This document shows, piece after piece, positions 46,800-60,208 of a DNA stretch of 64,000 bases; within the stretch, counting starts at the first letter, position 1; every line of letters starts with the position of its first letter. The notes beneath the pieces are model-generated. The model made no database searches. It saw nothing but the letters and a program-made list of their open reading frames with translations, and had not been told where the DNA came from. This DNA comes from Hemicentrotus pulcherrimus (taxonomy: Eukaryota > Echinodermata > Echinoidea > Camarodonta > Strongylocentrotidae): positions 131,820 to 195,819 of the forward strand of contig BEXV01000342.1 in NCBI GenBank assembly GCA_003118195.1. Reading direction: 5' to 3'. A program made the position numbers and the translations under genes.

Positions 46800-47838
46800 G
46801 AAATAAAATATAATTATTGGATATAAAAATGAATGATCAAGTTATAAAGCGTGTAAGTCACACAAAATTCTTAGGCGTCTTGATTGATGAAAAACTTACA
46901 TGGAATAACCATATAACAGATGTAACAGACAAAGTATCAAAAAATGTTGTTGTCATCCGCAAACTTAGCAATTTCTTCCCTCAACGTATTCTTATTACTT
47001 TGTATAATACCTTAGTCTTGCCTTTTTAAAAATCTTATTGTAATGTAGTGTGGGTAAACACATATCCAACAAAATTACAACCATTGATTTGGGTACAAAA
47101 AAGAGCTCTTTGTATATTTTCATTTTCTTGGAGACAAGCCCATACCAAAGTATTATATGTTAAATCTAATGTTCTTACTGTGTTTGAACTTTCTTACTAC
47201 TGTGCAATATTACTTTTTAAACATAAGCAGAATATGCTCCATAAATCATTATCATCACTGCTCACTTCTAATGCTGCTGTACACGACCATAATACAAGAA
47301 GTAGAAATAAATATCACCTATGTATGTACTGTAATCAAAATTACACACTATTTTCGTTTAGACATCATGCCCCTGTTACCTGGAATAATCTGCCACTAGA
47401 AATAAAATCACTCAACTTAATGTAATGCCTTAAAAAAAACTAAAATCGTGCTTAGTCACAAGTGTCTGAAATGTTGAATTGTTGATTTTACTGCCTTGTA
47501 TTGTCCTGTTGTGGGTTTGTGCGGTAATATGTATTTTTAAAAATAAAATATGTCATATTTTCGTAATTTTTTAATCCTTTACAGTACTTTATTATCTATT
47601 GAATTTTCTATATTATATTGAATGTTCATTGAAACTTATTTTACATTCATCAAGGGTGGTCGTCTCGACAAATCCTCATAGTTTTTTGTGTTCTCATGTT
47701 GTTATCTGATGTATCGCTTTATTGATGTAGCATTTTACCTTATTTTATACTCTTGATCGATTTATACTCTTATTTTGTCATGAACTTATTCTGTTTTGAA
47801 TATTTTATCGGAATTGAATAAACCAAATTGAATTGAAT
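46800..47838 (+). mobile_element. LINE ORF2 C-terminal remnant with 3' tail
   Basis: The plus strand encodes VSHTKFLGVLIDEKLTWNNH, the post-palm block of many LINE RTs, then after one frame break VWVNTYPTKLQPL and a C-terminal HHAPVTWNNLPLEIKS. A 3' UTR ends near 47838 with AAATTGAATTGAATT, matching the tail type at 25681. The family may be the same as the old copy at 20.8-24.0 kb, but that part is lost there. Confidence 0.75.
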
Positions 47839-48799
47839 TCATCAGATCAGTTTTCCCGATTTGTATCATAAATAATGGTCCGTTTTCACTCAAATTGTCA
47901 GATTATCTTTAATTGTACATCTAGCATTGAAGTTAGTACCTTAGCCCCACTATCTCTCATGTGAACAATGTTACCAAGTCCCTTTAAGAGTTGGATGCGA
48001 TGATCATTTGCCAAATGTATATACATTCCTGATTTACTATATCAGTTTTAACTTTTAAATGTTCCTGTAGAAATTAAAACTAACACAAATAAATCAAACG
48101 GTCACTTGCCCTCCCCAGACTGTCCATGTTTTCTCTATTGACCGATACATGCTGCAGCGAAAAATTTCTCTCCTCCTGTTGAACTACTGATCTATCTGTG
48201 AGCATGGACTGATGAATAAGTTAAATTATCAAATTAAGTATCTTTATATATTTTTTAAAATGAATTAACGTATTAGATGTACATTGTGTTTACCTTTTTT
48301 GTTAATGTTGTGTAGGTGCTATGTATTTCAGTTTTGATTATTTCTTTAATTTGAGTATATATAAAGACTGAAATATTTCATTGAAATGTTATTTCTTTTA
48401 GAAACACGTCTATAAAATTAATCAACTTTGACCAGTCCCTCCATTAATCGTCATGCGTACTTTATATGAAACCTCTAGGCCCCATCTATGAAATTATTTC
48501 GCTTTAATTACAGTAATATCATAACACAGTCATGAATGTCGATACAATCTGAAATTTATATTTACCTCTACGCCTCTCACGTCACACCTCGACCCTCTCC
48601 ATTCTCTTTCTTTCAACTTGTTTAAATTGAACACCAGATTGATTTCGTCAGAATTTTCTTTTTTCTTTATTATTATTATTATTTTTTTTTTTTTTAATTA
48701 TTATTGATTTCTCCCTATTTTTTGTTCCGAGGATAACTCAAGATCAATTTAGTCATTTCCTTTAATGTTGGCACAGGCATAGGGTATTGTCATAAGACG
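47839..48799. other. Spacer, nothing recognised
   Basis: AT-rich; a T-rich tract with TTATTATTATTA lies at about 48665-48700. No gene recognised. Confidence 0.35.
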
Positions 48800-49620
48800 T
48801 GACAGAAACATTTTCAAGGTCATCAGGTCATCGTGACGTCATCCAGGCGCCATTTTGTGAAATCATATTATCAATCGTATCTTCATGATGCGTCATCAAA
48901 GGTTTTTTTCATATTCATATTTCATTTACTTCAGGTCAAGGGTCAATAGGTCATGTCATTATAGGTCACATAAAGATCATGACGCATGCCTACGAGCGCG
49001 TCAAAATTTAAAAATGCTCATAATCACTTAACTGTCAAATGAGAATACGAATTAGGCCATTTTAAGCATCTCGCAAAAAATGCGCACACGCCCATACGCG
49101 CGCGTTTACGCGTGTCCTGGCATTTTGCAATATAGTATCGCCGAATTTTCTCCGTCATATAATGCGCACTTTTTTCCAATCATTTTAATACCTTGATCCC
49201 CATTTTCTGACCAGTAGTAACCCAATGAGCGTCCGTTTAAGATACATGTCCATGCGCGTGAGCAAAAACATGCCTATACAAGATGCGTAGTAAACCCAAT
49301 TTTTTTCTACATATTTTGATAGAGTATGAGTCGGAAATATGATTTCATGTCTCATTTGACCCTCAATTAACTCATGACGTCATCATAATGGCCTCCAAAC
49401 TCAAAAGTTCAATTTGCATATTATGATGTCAGCATATTTTTGGAAAATTGATTGTATCTCTTTAAATATTGATTGATTTTCTTCTAACTGTTGATATGTT
49501 TTAGCTGAGAAAATTTTCTACAAACATAGTTCCCACGATTTTTCATTTTGACAAAGACATCACGGCGTAGTTTTGATATTAAAGGCGCCATGTCAATTTT
49601 TCACATTTTGCATGTATTCT
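48800..49620. repeat. Probable dispersed repeat rich in AGGTCA half-sites and TGACGTCA palindromes
   Basis: AGGTCA-type words occur at about 48818, 48825, 48933, 48940 (as GGGTCA), 48948 and 48963; perfect TGACGTCA palindromes at 48834-48841 and 49375-49382. Base composition and CpG content (CGCGCGTTTACGCG near 49100) differ from the flanks, suggesting an inserted element. Whether it regulates anything is unknown. Confidence 0.4.
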
Positions 49621-51234
49621 CTTCTCAAATCTGGATTCTGCATTCCTGTCTTTTTCGAGCAATATCATCATCATGATCATCATTGTTAACATGTCTATAT
49701 AACTTCTTCCTTTATCTATATAGTAAATATTCGAATCTATCATAAGAAGTGAAGACAGACCACCTAATTTGTCCCCATCCCGAATTAAATTTCAAGTTTT
49801 TATTTTACTATTTGTCTATTGCTTTTTCATCAACAATGCTCAGTTTAATGTTGCCATTTTCTTCGTTATGTCTCTTTCTCTCCTTTTCTGTTTGTCCTTA
49901 CATGTATCTTCCTCCGTATATATCAATCACCCCTGTTTCTGTTAATGCATATAACTGTTTCTGTTTGTAGGGGTTTCAGCTTTCTTATCATTTTTTTTTT
50001 TTAGCTCTTGTTTCAACTTTCTGGCCTGTACTTTTATTTACCCGATTATGAACACTCCGGTAATACCATCACCTTTGCATGGAGACTGACAGTCTCAAAC
50101 AGTTCACATCATGACACGCTTGGTGTATTGGAAGGGCCTTCACATTCAAATATATTTTTAGTACGGTGCTATGAAAATGTTATGTAACACCACCATAATC
50201 ATCATCATTATCACATGGTAAACTCACACAAGTCGTTTATTTAAAATTCAATGATTTCACCCATTAAATAGAGAGCAAAGGAATTATACACGAAATTGAT
50301 TACAAAAAATAGATAAACCATACAAATATATATAAAAAAAGCAGCACTTTTTGCCACATTAAGAGACAGAAAAGATATCGAACCCGTCAAGTGACGTTTT
50401 AAACACATTATAACCTAACTCATGTGCTATTTAACAGGGTAGGATGGACGTGAGATGTTTATCCTTTATTGTAATACGGTAGAAGTACACCCTATTGTGT
50501 TTCATATGTACTCTTTAATAAATGTAATTTGAATTTCTAGTAGTAACTTAGTCATGGAACAGCATATTTGGAGAGATACTAATTTAATTCAAGACGCGAA
50601 CACAGCGGAATATAAAGACGCAGAGATAACAACATATTAATTTGAACATTATCAAATTATAAATTGGCGGTTCATTTTCATTTCGGATGATATTTACAAG
50701 AGTAATTGTATATAAAGTTATGCGATTTCAGGTTAATATTTACAACTTTATATCCAATTGACTGAGTTTTGAGTAATGAGTGCATCATCAGATTACTCTA
50801 AAGACTCTGACTACTGACCTAGCTAGGTCCCAAACTCAGTTTTCACGTTTGCAAGACAATCGTCGATTCACAGGGCTTAGCCATTTATATATAGATACAA
50901 ACGTCATGTAATGAAACCAAAAGTTCATTATTTATTCCATGAGTTCTTCCTGAGACTATATACACACCATTATTAATATTATTATTTTGGTAGAAATTAA
51001 GACACATCGTTTTTATTATAACCATGGGAACAATTAATTGACCTTTATCATGACTATAAATGAGGAAGTAATAAAACAAATCTCATTACTAAACCAGGAG
51101 TTTCGAAAGGTTATTTATCGGTAATTATGTGTATTTTAGCCATTTATCTTTACATGGACACTTTCTTTTTGTCCTTGGTCATATTGATGCCAAATACATT
51201 GACTCCCTCAATCACCGCATATATAAAAATATAT
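49621..51234. other. Spacer, nothing recognised
   Basis: AT-rich sequence with no recognised gene, RNA or repeat. Confidence 0.35.
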
Positions 51235-51610
51235 ATGCAAATGCCTTCAAATTGCATGGTTATTGCTCTTATTCTTATCTATGAAATTTTAATGCCCTGT
51301 TAGAACCTAAAATTGCAATGAATGTAATTTTAGACCCAAAATGTGTGAAATTTAGCCAATACGAGCATTCCAATTCAGCTCCACTTAAACAAAAAATGTT
51401 GACCGTTTTTTTTCAAAATACCTAATATTTGTGGTGGTACACATTACTTAGAAATCGTTATATTTCAGCCGTCTCTGAACTGATTTTGACCAAGCAAAGA
51501 TGATTTTGTCATTAAATATTACGTTATTTCAAAATTAATACTCAGTATTTCATTATCTCACAAAAATTATTTTGTGTAGCGCCCTCTGCAATAGAACTCA
51601 AATCTCCCTT
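51235..51610 (+). repeat. Dispersed repeat, copy 1
   Basis: GCAAATGCCTTCAAATTGCATGG and, later, AAATCGTTATATTTCAGCCG recur in the same order and orientation at 63556-64000. It is non-coding. The two copies are diverged by substitutions and a roughly 150-base insertion in copy 2. Confidence 0.85.
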
Positions 51611-52617
51611 TAACCTTAGCCTAGTTGTGAACTTAACTACCAGCATAGCAAGTTTTTACGATTATAGGTACTCATCAATATCGGATTGTACTATGATGGG
51701 AGGTAACGCTAAAATTTTGAGAGAATATTGTACAATCTTTATTAAGCAGATGTTTCTGCATTTATTAATGAATCAAATATGAAACATTCAAATAACAATA
51801 ACAGTATATAATATAATTGATTTATATAAAAAGTGGCAACTTAAATACAGACAAATTAAAATGCTTAATTGAAAGCTTGAAAGTATGAAGGTAAGTACAA
51901 ATGATTAAGATAAATGCAGAGGCCAACAATGATAAGCAAGAATGATTGAGTCGATAGCAGCCGTTTACTACCACAGTCATTATTCATAACCATGATAATG
52001 TTTGCAGGTAAAGTATTAGAAATATGACGAAATTGTGCAGATAGGGATAATATTTCAAAGTATTGTTACACACGCTCACACACGCATTTTCACACTCACA
52101 CAAACACACACAGACGTTCGCACACACACACACACACTCACATTAGGGCCTATTATGTAGGGTGATCTGTCTCAGCACACACTACACCTGAAAAGCATAA
52201 TGTAACAATCGAATGAAAGCCTTCACTATGAAGCAATTGATATTTTAATGAAGTAACTACATAGATATAAAGATATATTTCATTTATATTGTGTTTTCTT
52301 ATATTACTTGTACAGAGTTTTGTGATTTTGTTCAGCTAAACGTTTGAGAGTAAAAACTATGTTACACAATTTCCCACTAACATTGTAAATACAACAAAGG
52401 CATAACTATATTTAAATTTCAAACTATTTCGCTATCATTTAGACCGTTTGTCCTTATGTTAATACTCAATATCTAGTTCAAGAAAAGCTGTACGAAAAAG
52501 CTACTCGAAGTGTCATTTTTTTTCTACAGAGAATTTTGTTATAATTATAAGTAATGTATTTTAGTAGATAGATAAGGTTAAAAATGACACACACAATGAC
52601 AAAGAACAATAATTCCT
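51611..52617. other. Spacer with (CA)n tract; 3' flank of IgTR-6
   Basis: An impure CACA/CACTCACA tract lies at about 52070-52142. Nothing else recognised before the stop codon of IgTR-6. Confidence 0.5.
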
Positions 52618-54771
52618 TCAGGAGAAAGAATGAGCGGGTGCGTTAATATACAGTTCTTCACGATCCGACAATTCGTCAGTGGGATTAGCAATCATGTTAC
52701 CAAAGAAGTCAGTATGGTTTAGGACCAGGGGTTCTGAGCCATGTTCTGGAACGAAAGTGTCTTGGCCGGAGTTGCGACCGAGGTAGCTACCGGGGTCGGT
52801 ACCTGGAGGCCTGGGGTCGTCATAATCTGACTCCAAAGAGGTCATTTTGTTAGTCTTTCGGCTCATGTCCGGTTTGGTGTACAAGGCATCTACATCTGAG
52901 TCTACTCCTGAAACTCTCGCCAGCATGCTCGTCAATGCATTTTGTTGCGATCTGCCTGATTTAAATGAAGAAGACGTCGTTGAAACTCCCATATCGAAGT
53001 GATCCTTGGAGGATGGATGGGGACATGGGAAGGACGATGCATGTAAAGGCTGGCATTTCTTCGAGATATCTTTAGAAGTGCCTTTGAAATCGTCAACTGA
53101 ACAATACGCAGTGTCCAGGTAAAGCCCACTAACAAGATCATGTCCTATATGCTTATCAAGGTTTGTGTCAAAGCCAGTGGAGGTGCGTCCGATGGCACCC
53201 TTAAGATCTTCCCTATTCAAAGTGTAATTAGTAGAGCGAGGAGTAAAACAACTGCTCTCAGGCTCTCTACGTTTGCGCTGTGAATGTAGGCTTGGGGATC
53301 CACTCTGGAGGTTGGACACGGGAGCCTTTCTGACTTGATTTTGTTTGTGCCATCCCTGACTTATTGAACCCTGAAGAACAGTAGCTCCTCGAAGTTCAGA
53401 ATCCCGACAACTTTGAAGGTCTTGTAACTGTAAGTTTCCCATGTCTTCAGACTGTGTTCCAGTATCACCAATTGCTGCCGTGGAATCAGGTTGCATCACA
53501 TCATTTATCTCTTTTCCAAAGTGGTATCGATATTTTCTTGAAACAATGTAGTAACAGTTGACAGAGCCAGTTGCAAGGCAGAATATTATAGAAAGCACTA
53601 ACACTATCCAAACCCAGATCGAGACTTTATTTGCAATGGTATTATTCACGTTGGAAGCTTTTGACGTCACAGTAGTCATCGTGTTCAATTCTCGATTTTC
53701 ATCCGGATGTTGTAAATTTTTCGTAACGTTTGTAACCTCAAAAAATATGTTCTCACACTTTAAATAATCATCAGAATTGTTACTTCCTTCTGTTCGGCCT
53801 AATGCTGACAGCGAAATGTTGTACTGTTTACCTTCTGCAAGATTAACATTTCCAATGCTATGCAATAACACTGTGTTGTTTCCACTCTGTACACCGCAGA
53901 AGAGATAAAAGTGACGTCCCACATGGGTAAGGGATAACTTGTCAGTAAGAATGAGTGGAAGCAAATTGCTACCATTATTGGACCAAAACTTGATAACGTC
54001 GGCTTCTTCTGTGGTGCAACATTCAAACTCAGAACACAGAGTTTGGTTTCGTATTGGAAGAAATGTGCACGTCTTATTGATAGATATTTTGCTATTAGAA
54101 ATAAGACACATGCTCGGCACAACTCGATTATAATGTACGTTTTCAAGAGGAAGGTAAACGCTGAATTTTTTGGTTGAATTGAAATCGCCATCAATATTCA
54201 TTTCGGTAGTCTCATACTCATATACAACCTGATTTCCTGCCAAAAGTTGTACTTGATCCCCTAAGTTGACCTGCACCCATTCACAAGACATCTGTACTCT
54301 TCAGATTTCTCGGTCAAAGTGGGTTGAACAGATTGGGGCTGTCCCTTAAATGGTTAAATTAAAAATTGCAATGGCGCAAAGCGATTGTTTCCCAAAATTG
54401 ATTTTAACGACGTACTTTCCTGAATCACTCAATTCAGTGAATGCAATAAACAAGTCGATAACATCCTTTCCCGACTCTTTTGTCAATTTATAACGTTCTC
54501 GATTAGCAGATGTGTTGTCAATATTGTCCAATAGCCGATTATCAAGTGTTATCCATTTTGCCCACACCAATGATTGATTCTCAGTTAATGGATCATTCAG
54601 AGCAAATCTCATAGACAAATTTCGTCCATTGAATGCTTCAAATGCTGCTCTCTGCTTGTCGCCACACCAGAATAAATCACCCTCACAAAATGTCAATCGG
54701 AAGACAGCTTGAAAAATGATAAGAACTAGTGGAGAGATTTTAAATTTCAGCGGGAAACGATTTTGAGGCAT
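52618..54771 (-). pseudogene. IgTR-6: type-C receptor with two in-frame stop codons and a complete tail
   Basis: Start taken at ATG 54771 (MPQNRFPLKFK); the upstream codon of the open frame is GTG. Signal core PLVLIIFQAVFRLTFCE, mature FWCGDKQ, Ig-1 to FNLTI. There TAA (54346-54348) and TGA (54310-54312) interrupt the same frame across a stretch still reading GTAPICSTHFDREI, clearly coding by homology with IgTR-7. The frame then stays open for 557 codons: SCEWVQVNLGDQ, Ig-3 (FECCTTEE), stalk, membrane segment (WVWIVLVLSIIFCLATGSV) and the fullest tail of the type-C group, with AYCSVDDF, LYTKPDMSRKT, ESDYDDP and a final EELYINAP. Recent nonsense mutation, allelic null or programmed readthrough are the options; the first two are likelier. 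Confidence 0.8.
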
Positions 54772-56124
54772 GATAGACGATACCACAAATCTTAGCTTAA
54801 TATAGATACGCTGGCCTTATAGCACCAAGTCTTCAGCACAGTTATCACAAGAGGTTCGCGATTATACCAAATGGAGTTTGGAAGATCGTTATCCGACGAA
54901 TAGATTTGGAACTAAAGCGGAGTGTGGAGATCAAGAAAATGAACCGTGTATGCTTATATTTCTGCGTATTTGAACGAATGGAAACGAAGCATACAAATAG
55001 TTTTTAATATCTATCGATATCATCGATGCTTGATACGCGATATGATCAGAAAAGCAATTGACTGAAGGAAATGGAGGCTCTGCTATGGTTTATAATGCCT
55101 CTTGTTTATAATAGGGCGGAGCCAGTGAAATTAATGACTATGTTCTTGTGAGAGTGCTTACATCCTTTCAGACAATTATGGTGATCAAATTTCCTGCCCG
55201 TCTTTCCTTTAGATACTTAAAACAAAGGAGGTGGTTTTGTTAATGGCGGAGTTATGAATATATATAAAGGTCATTTGCTGGATTTCTTTAGTTTTGGCCT
55301 CAAAGACAAACTTAGCATCCTTCCCACAATATAAAGTCTTATCTTTGAAATGAATGAAGACATAGGGAATGAAACTAGAAGTTATAATGATTAATTTGAC
55401 AAGTACTAATAAATCATTTCCCGAGTGTTCTCATCTTATGTAAAGGAATTTAACATCGTGAGGAAAATTAATCGTCCTTTCAATGACAGAAGAGGATCAT
55501 TTACGATAACGTCCGACATACTTCGAGCTGAGAATGGTCTTTCCAGGAAATTATCTTTTCATCACGACTTGCATTTGATACTTCATATTTAACGATTAAG
55601 GAGATTGTTAAAGCGTTAAAAATAACCACCATAACTCCTTTCTTTTAAGCCGATATCTCACGGTACGATTTATGTAACGCACATCTGTGGAATAATAAAC
55701 AATTTGATTAAGGCAGCGAGATTGAATATTCTTATCCAGGATTCCTAATTAATTATCATATGCTAAAACAAAAAGTTAAGTTTGCTAATGTGTTTGCTTG
55801 TGTAGTACATTCAATGGTGGAACAGTTGCATGAAGCAGATTACCGCGTCTGTTACCGACAAAGTTTGTTACTGGCTATATCATATGACCTAATATTAAAA
55901 TCAATATATCCTATGTCTTTATATATCACAGGTTAAAATATTTCATCAGCTTCACACGCCATTGACGCTGAAGACCATAGTGTGCATGTAAATGCAGACA
56001 TTAATTATAAATATTATTTTTTTACATCATATTACTTCTATTGTTATAATTACAACATCTGTATCCATCATCTGTTTGAAATATCTATTTGTGAAAAAGA
56101 GACTACTAAACCAAATATATATGT
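54772..56124. other. Spacer between IgTR-6 and IgTR-7
   Basis: 5' flank of IgTR-6 (a CTATAAGG on the minus strand at about 54815-54822 might be its TATA box) and 3' flank of IgTR-7. No gene, RNA or repeat recognised. Confidence 0.4.
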
Positions 56125-58149
56125 TTACTCAAATAGTAAAAACAGACGTCTTAGAATTTTCTCGATTGATAAAATGAGTGGACAGATGTGTTCAGGTATA
56201 AAATCATCATCATCTTTAGATGAAGCAACGGCATTTGCTGCGCTGTTGCTGTAAATGTGATCACTATTAAGGAGAGATGTGTCATCTATACCTCCAGCTA
56301 GAAACAGAATGTCAGGACAAAGATCCTTTTCAACATGGTCAACACCCAAACAAGGAACCCTTGCACGATCAGTAAGACTCTTGTCTAATTCAGGGACTGA
56401 TTCAAAAGACGGATTTTGGATGCCACCTAGCTTCTTGGTCTTCCGGCTCATGACAGGTTTGGCGTACAATGTTTCCACATCTGATGTTGGCCATGTTACG
56501 TTGTCCATTGATAAGTTATTATTTTTTATCTCCGTCTTCACGCATGAAAAAGGTGATTTATCGGCACTAGTTCTCTCATCAAGAGCAGTGCCCTTGTTAC
56601 CAGATGTTTGAATGATCAATGTGGGCTTCTTCCTTATATACACATCCGCGTCGGAGAGGGAGTTCTGGCGGACTGTCCTGTTGTTCGGGATAAAATATCC
56701 GATGCCTACGTGGAGGAGATTTGTGAACTGCGATACTGCCGTGCTCAGGATCTATCAAATTCTCCGAAGTGCGAAACGATAAGGTCGCTGTGTCATCTGA
56801 CACTCCATCATCTACCAATTGAATTGCGTTCATGCTATTTCCATGCGATCGCCCTCTTTCGACTCGATATTGATACCTGATTAAAAATCGTTTGTAACAT
56901 ATGCTGAAGCAGATTCCGAGGCAGATAACTATGCTGAACCGCAACGCAATTGCGATGTTACCCACAGGTAAATTAAGGGTTGTTTTGTTTCCTCGCCAAC
57001 GTCCATATCAGTCGTACTCATCACTTTACTCACGATACAATTTGACGAGGAGTCATTATCTTTAGATTTCAGAAATGTAGAAGGAGCTTTTGTTTCAAAG
57101 CCTTTCTCATTTGATGAAGCATTCACTGATACATTTTCACAATATACGATGATGATGGAGCTGTTTTCCCCTTCAGAAAATTTGCATTTAACATCTTGTA
57201 TTTGTTCATTGACACTGTCTTCTCAATGATGTGTTTCGTTCCCACCAAGAAGGACAATTTGCTTGATGTTTACCAAAGAAATTTCGTTAGAATAATTGAA
57301 TGAGAGTAGATTACCACCAGTATCGTACCAACATGATGCTACTTTTAAGTCTTTGACCTTGCAACGGTCAAAAAAAGCACTTTGAGGTTGTTCTTTTCCA
57401 ATAAAAATTCGTTGTATTGTAGGGAATGTACATGTTCCGTTGGTGAACCCTTCGTCATTTGATAAAGCACACCTACTCGGCATGATCTCTTCGTTAAATA
57501 TGTTTTCTAGAGCAACGTATGCAATAAATGTATTTGATGAATCAAGATCACCCTTGTTGTTCATCCGAAGCGTTTCATATTCATATAGCACCTGATTTCC
57601 TGCCATGAGTTGTGCTCGATCCCCTTTGTTCACCTGCAACCACTGGCATGCCATTTGTAATTTGCCGCTATGTCTATTGAAAAGCGTAGAACAAATAGGT
57701 GCTGTACCTTCAATGGTTAAATTCAGGATAACAATGGTACACAGTGATTGTGAATCCTGGTAAATTTTGACGACGTGCTGTCCCGAATCGTTTTGCTCAG
57801 TAAACGCAATGGTCATCTCGAACAGGGTCCCGTTGATCTGACTCAACGTATAACGACTATTATCAATAGACGCGGAGGTAATGCATTCCAGAGTACGATT
57901 CTGTAGTTTTTCACAAACTAACTTTCCCCTTGTCCACACAATCGACTGAGGTTTACCAATTGTCTGTCTCAGGTTAAACCTGAGAGAAATATTATGTCCA
58001 TTAACCTTATGCCTTGAATATTCCTGTTGCTGGTTACACCATAAAATATCATCTTGAGTAAAAGTCAGTTGGATGAAACATTGAAAAATAAAAAAGACCA
58101 CCAATAATGTGTGTTTAACAGCGATGCTTCGTCGAGACATGGCGATCAT
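56125..58149 (-). pseudogene. IgTR-7: type-C receptor pseudogene
   Basis: ATG 58149 (MIAMSRRSIAVK) opens 308 codons: signal core LLVVFFIFQCFIQLTF, DILWCNQ, Ig-1 with NDSGQHVVKIY, Ig-2 with CQWLQVNKGDRAQL, and Ig-3 to LLGGNETHH. TGA at 57223-57225 then breaks the frame, which reopens immediately (EDSVNEQIQDVKCKF, and a stalk like that of IgTR-1: DNDSSSNCIVSK, TTDMDV). Frameshifts near 56930-56990 and 56600-56640 separate the membrane segment (IAIALRFSIVICLGICFSIC) and the tail, which still has ETLYAKPVMSRKTKK and HIYSNSAAN. The ITIM-like motif is not seen. With several lesions this is a pseudogene; a truncated secreted two-to-three-Ig product is conceivable. Confidence 0.8.
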
Positions 58150-59288
58150 TTTGAAGAATTGTCATGCTGTTTAATAGTAAACGCTGTTAATTGAAGTTGT
58201 TGTTATAGAAGTTGTGGTATAAAGTTCCATTCACACAAAAATAATTCAGAACGACTCAATGATGGAGCTGGTGTTCCACGTTTCAGGTTGTAATGTGATA
58301 AGAGCGATGTAAAAGCCTATGTTTGATTATCATGGTCGGTTTGGAATGATGAAAGCAGAGACAACATACTCGCGTAAAAGAGGAGGGGCTTCACGAAATC
58401 TTCTACTATGACCGTCCTCCTAAATCACAATGGCCAAACCTAGAACTGGCGATAGCCAATGGATGAAGGACAAAGACGAACAGTGTCACTCATAAGCCAA
58501 CGAAGGGAATGACCTCCTAAGATGATGAGCCGTTGTTTAGAAAATGAACCCTACACAATATTTCCCTGATCGTGTTGGTGAGTGAAAGTGCTAATACTTT
58601 TCCCCTTTTTTGTTCATCTTTGAGAGAAGTCACTATGGAGAAACTAAAAACTATTGTCTAAAGTTGCTCTCATTTGACTCACTAGCCTGCCTTTTTTTCA
58701 AACTATGTTTTAATGGAGGTTAATTTTCTGTCTTCTTTACAACCAGATGTGAATTGTTACTTTCTAACCTGAACCTATAAGGCTTGCCATTAAAGAGTGA
58801 GGTTTCGAGAACAATCAAAACAATAGGAGCATCTTTAAAATCGTGCAAATCAGCCTAAATTACTTTCGGTTTACAATTAGCATGAAAATATACCCAATTC
58901 GCATATGGTACGCATCCTCGTAAGACAACAAATTCTTTCTCTATTCGACTAAATTGTAACTTATACCAATAAAACAAATATCTACTTAAATTTTCTAGAA
59001 TTAAACAGGGGCTTAAAAATATTTTATTAGAGTAATTCAGGAAGAAAGTCAACATGCTCGACATAACTACTTTAACCCTTATGATACATATTTCCAACAT
59101 TTTAATCATGATGTATAACCTAATTAGATTAGTAAACTAAAAAATTGGTAAAAATAGATGAGTTAAATGTAATTAACAAAAAGAGTATTAATACGAGGTA
59201 ACCCCAATATAACAGGCAAATTTAATGAATGTGAAACTTTCTTTATTAATCTGTGCCATCACTAAATGCCTTAATGGTATGTTCGAAT
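58150..59288. other. Spacer between IgTR-7 and IgTR-8
   Basis: 5' flank of IgTR-7 and presumed 3' flank or tail end of IgTR-8 up to the gap. No independent feature recognised. Confidence 0.35.
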
Positions 59289-60208
59289 NNNNNNNNNNNN
59301 NNNNNNNNNNNNNNNNNNNNNNNNNNNNNNNNNNNNNNNNNNNNNNNNNNNNNNNNNNNNNNNNNNNNNNNNNNNNNNNNNNNNNNNNNNNNNNNNNNNN
59401 NNNNNNNNNNNNNNNNNNNNNNNNNNNNNNNNNNNNNNNNNNNNNNNNNNNNNNNNNNNNNNNNNNNNNNNNNNNNNNNNNNNNNNNNNNNNNNNNNNNN
59501 NNNNNNNNNNNNNNNNNNNNNNNNNNNNNNNNNNNNNNNNNNNNNNNNNNNNNNNNNNNNNNNNNNNNNNNNNNNNNNNNNNNNNNNNNNNNNNNNNNNN
59601 NNNNNNNNNNNNNNNNNNNNNNNNNNNNNNNNNNNNNNNNNNNNNNNNNNNNNNNNNNNNNNNNNNNNNNNNNNNNNNNNNNNNNNNNNNNNNNNNNNNN
59701 NNNNNNNNNNNNNNNNNNNNNNNNNNNNNNNNNNNNNNNNNNNNNNNNNNNNNNNNNNNNNNNNNNNNNNNNNNNNNNNNNNNNNNNNNNNNNNNNNNNN
59801 NNNNNNNNNNNNNNNNNNNNNNNNNNNNNNNNNNNNNNNNNNNNNNNNNNNNNNNNNNNNNNNNNNNNNNNNNNNNNNNNNNNNNNNNNNNNNNNNNNNN
59901 NNNNNNNNNNNNNNNNNNNNNNNNNNNNNNNNNNNNNNNNNNNNNNNNNNNNNNNNNNNNNNNNNNNNNNNNNNNNNNNNNNNNNNNNNNNNNNNNNNNN
60001 NNNNNNNNNNNNNNNNNNNNNNNNNNNNNNNNNNNNNNNNNNNNNNNNNNNNNNNNNNNNNNNNNNNNNNNNNNNNNNNNNNNNNNNNNNNNNNNNNNNN
60101 NNNNNNNNNNNNNNNNNNNNNNNNNNNNNNNNNNNNNNNNNNNNNNNNNNNNNNNNNNNNNNNNNNNNNNNNNNNNNNNNNNNNNNNNNNNNNNNNNNNN
60201 NNNNNNNN
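59289..60208. other. Assembly gap, 920 Ns
   Basis: The gap removes the cytoplasmic tail of IgTR-8. Open frames spanning it are artefacts of N translation. Confidence 0.95.

Noticed and set aside
54294..54348. Reading the stop-containing stretch of IgTR-6 as an intron
   Set aside because: The bases between the stops still encode GTAPICS and DRE as in IgTR-7, the frame is unchanged, and no GT-AG pair fits.
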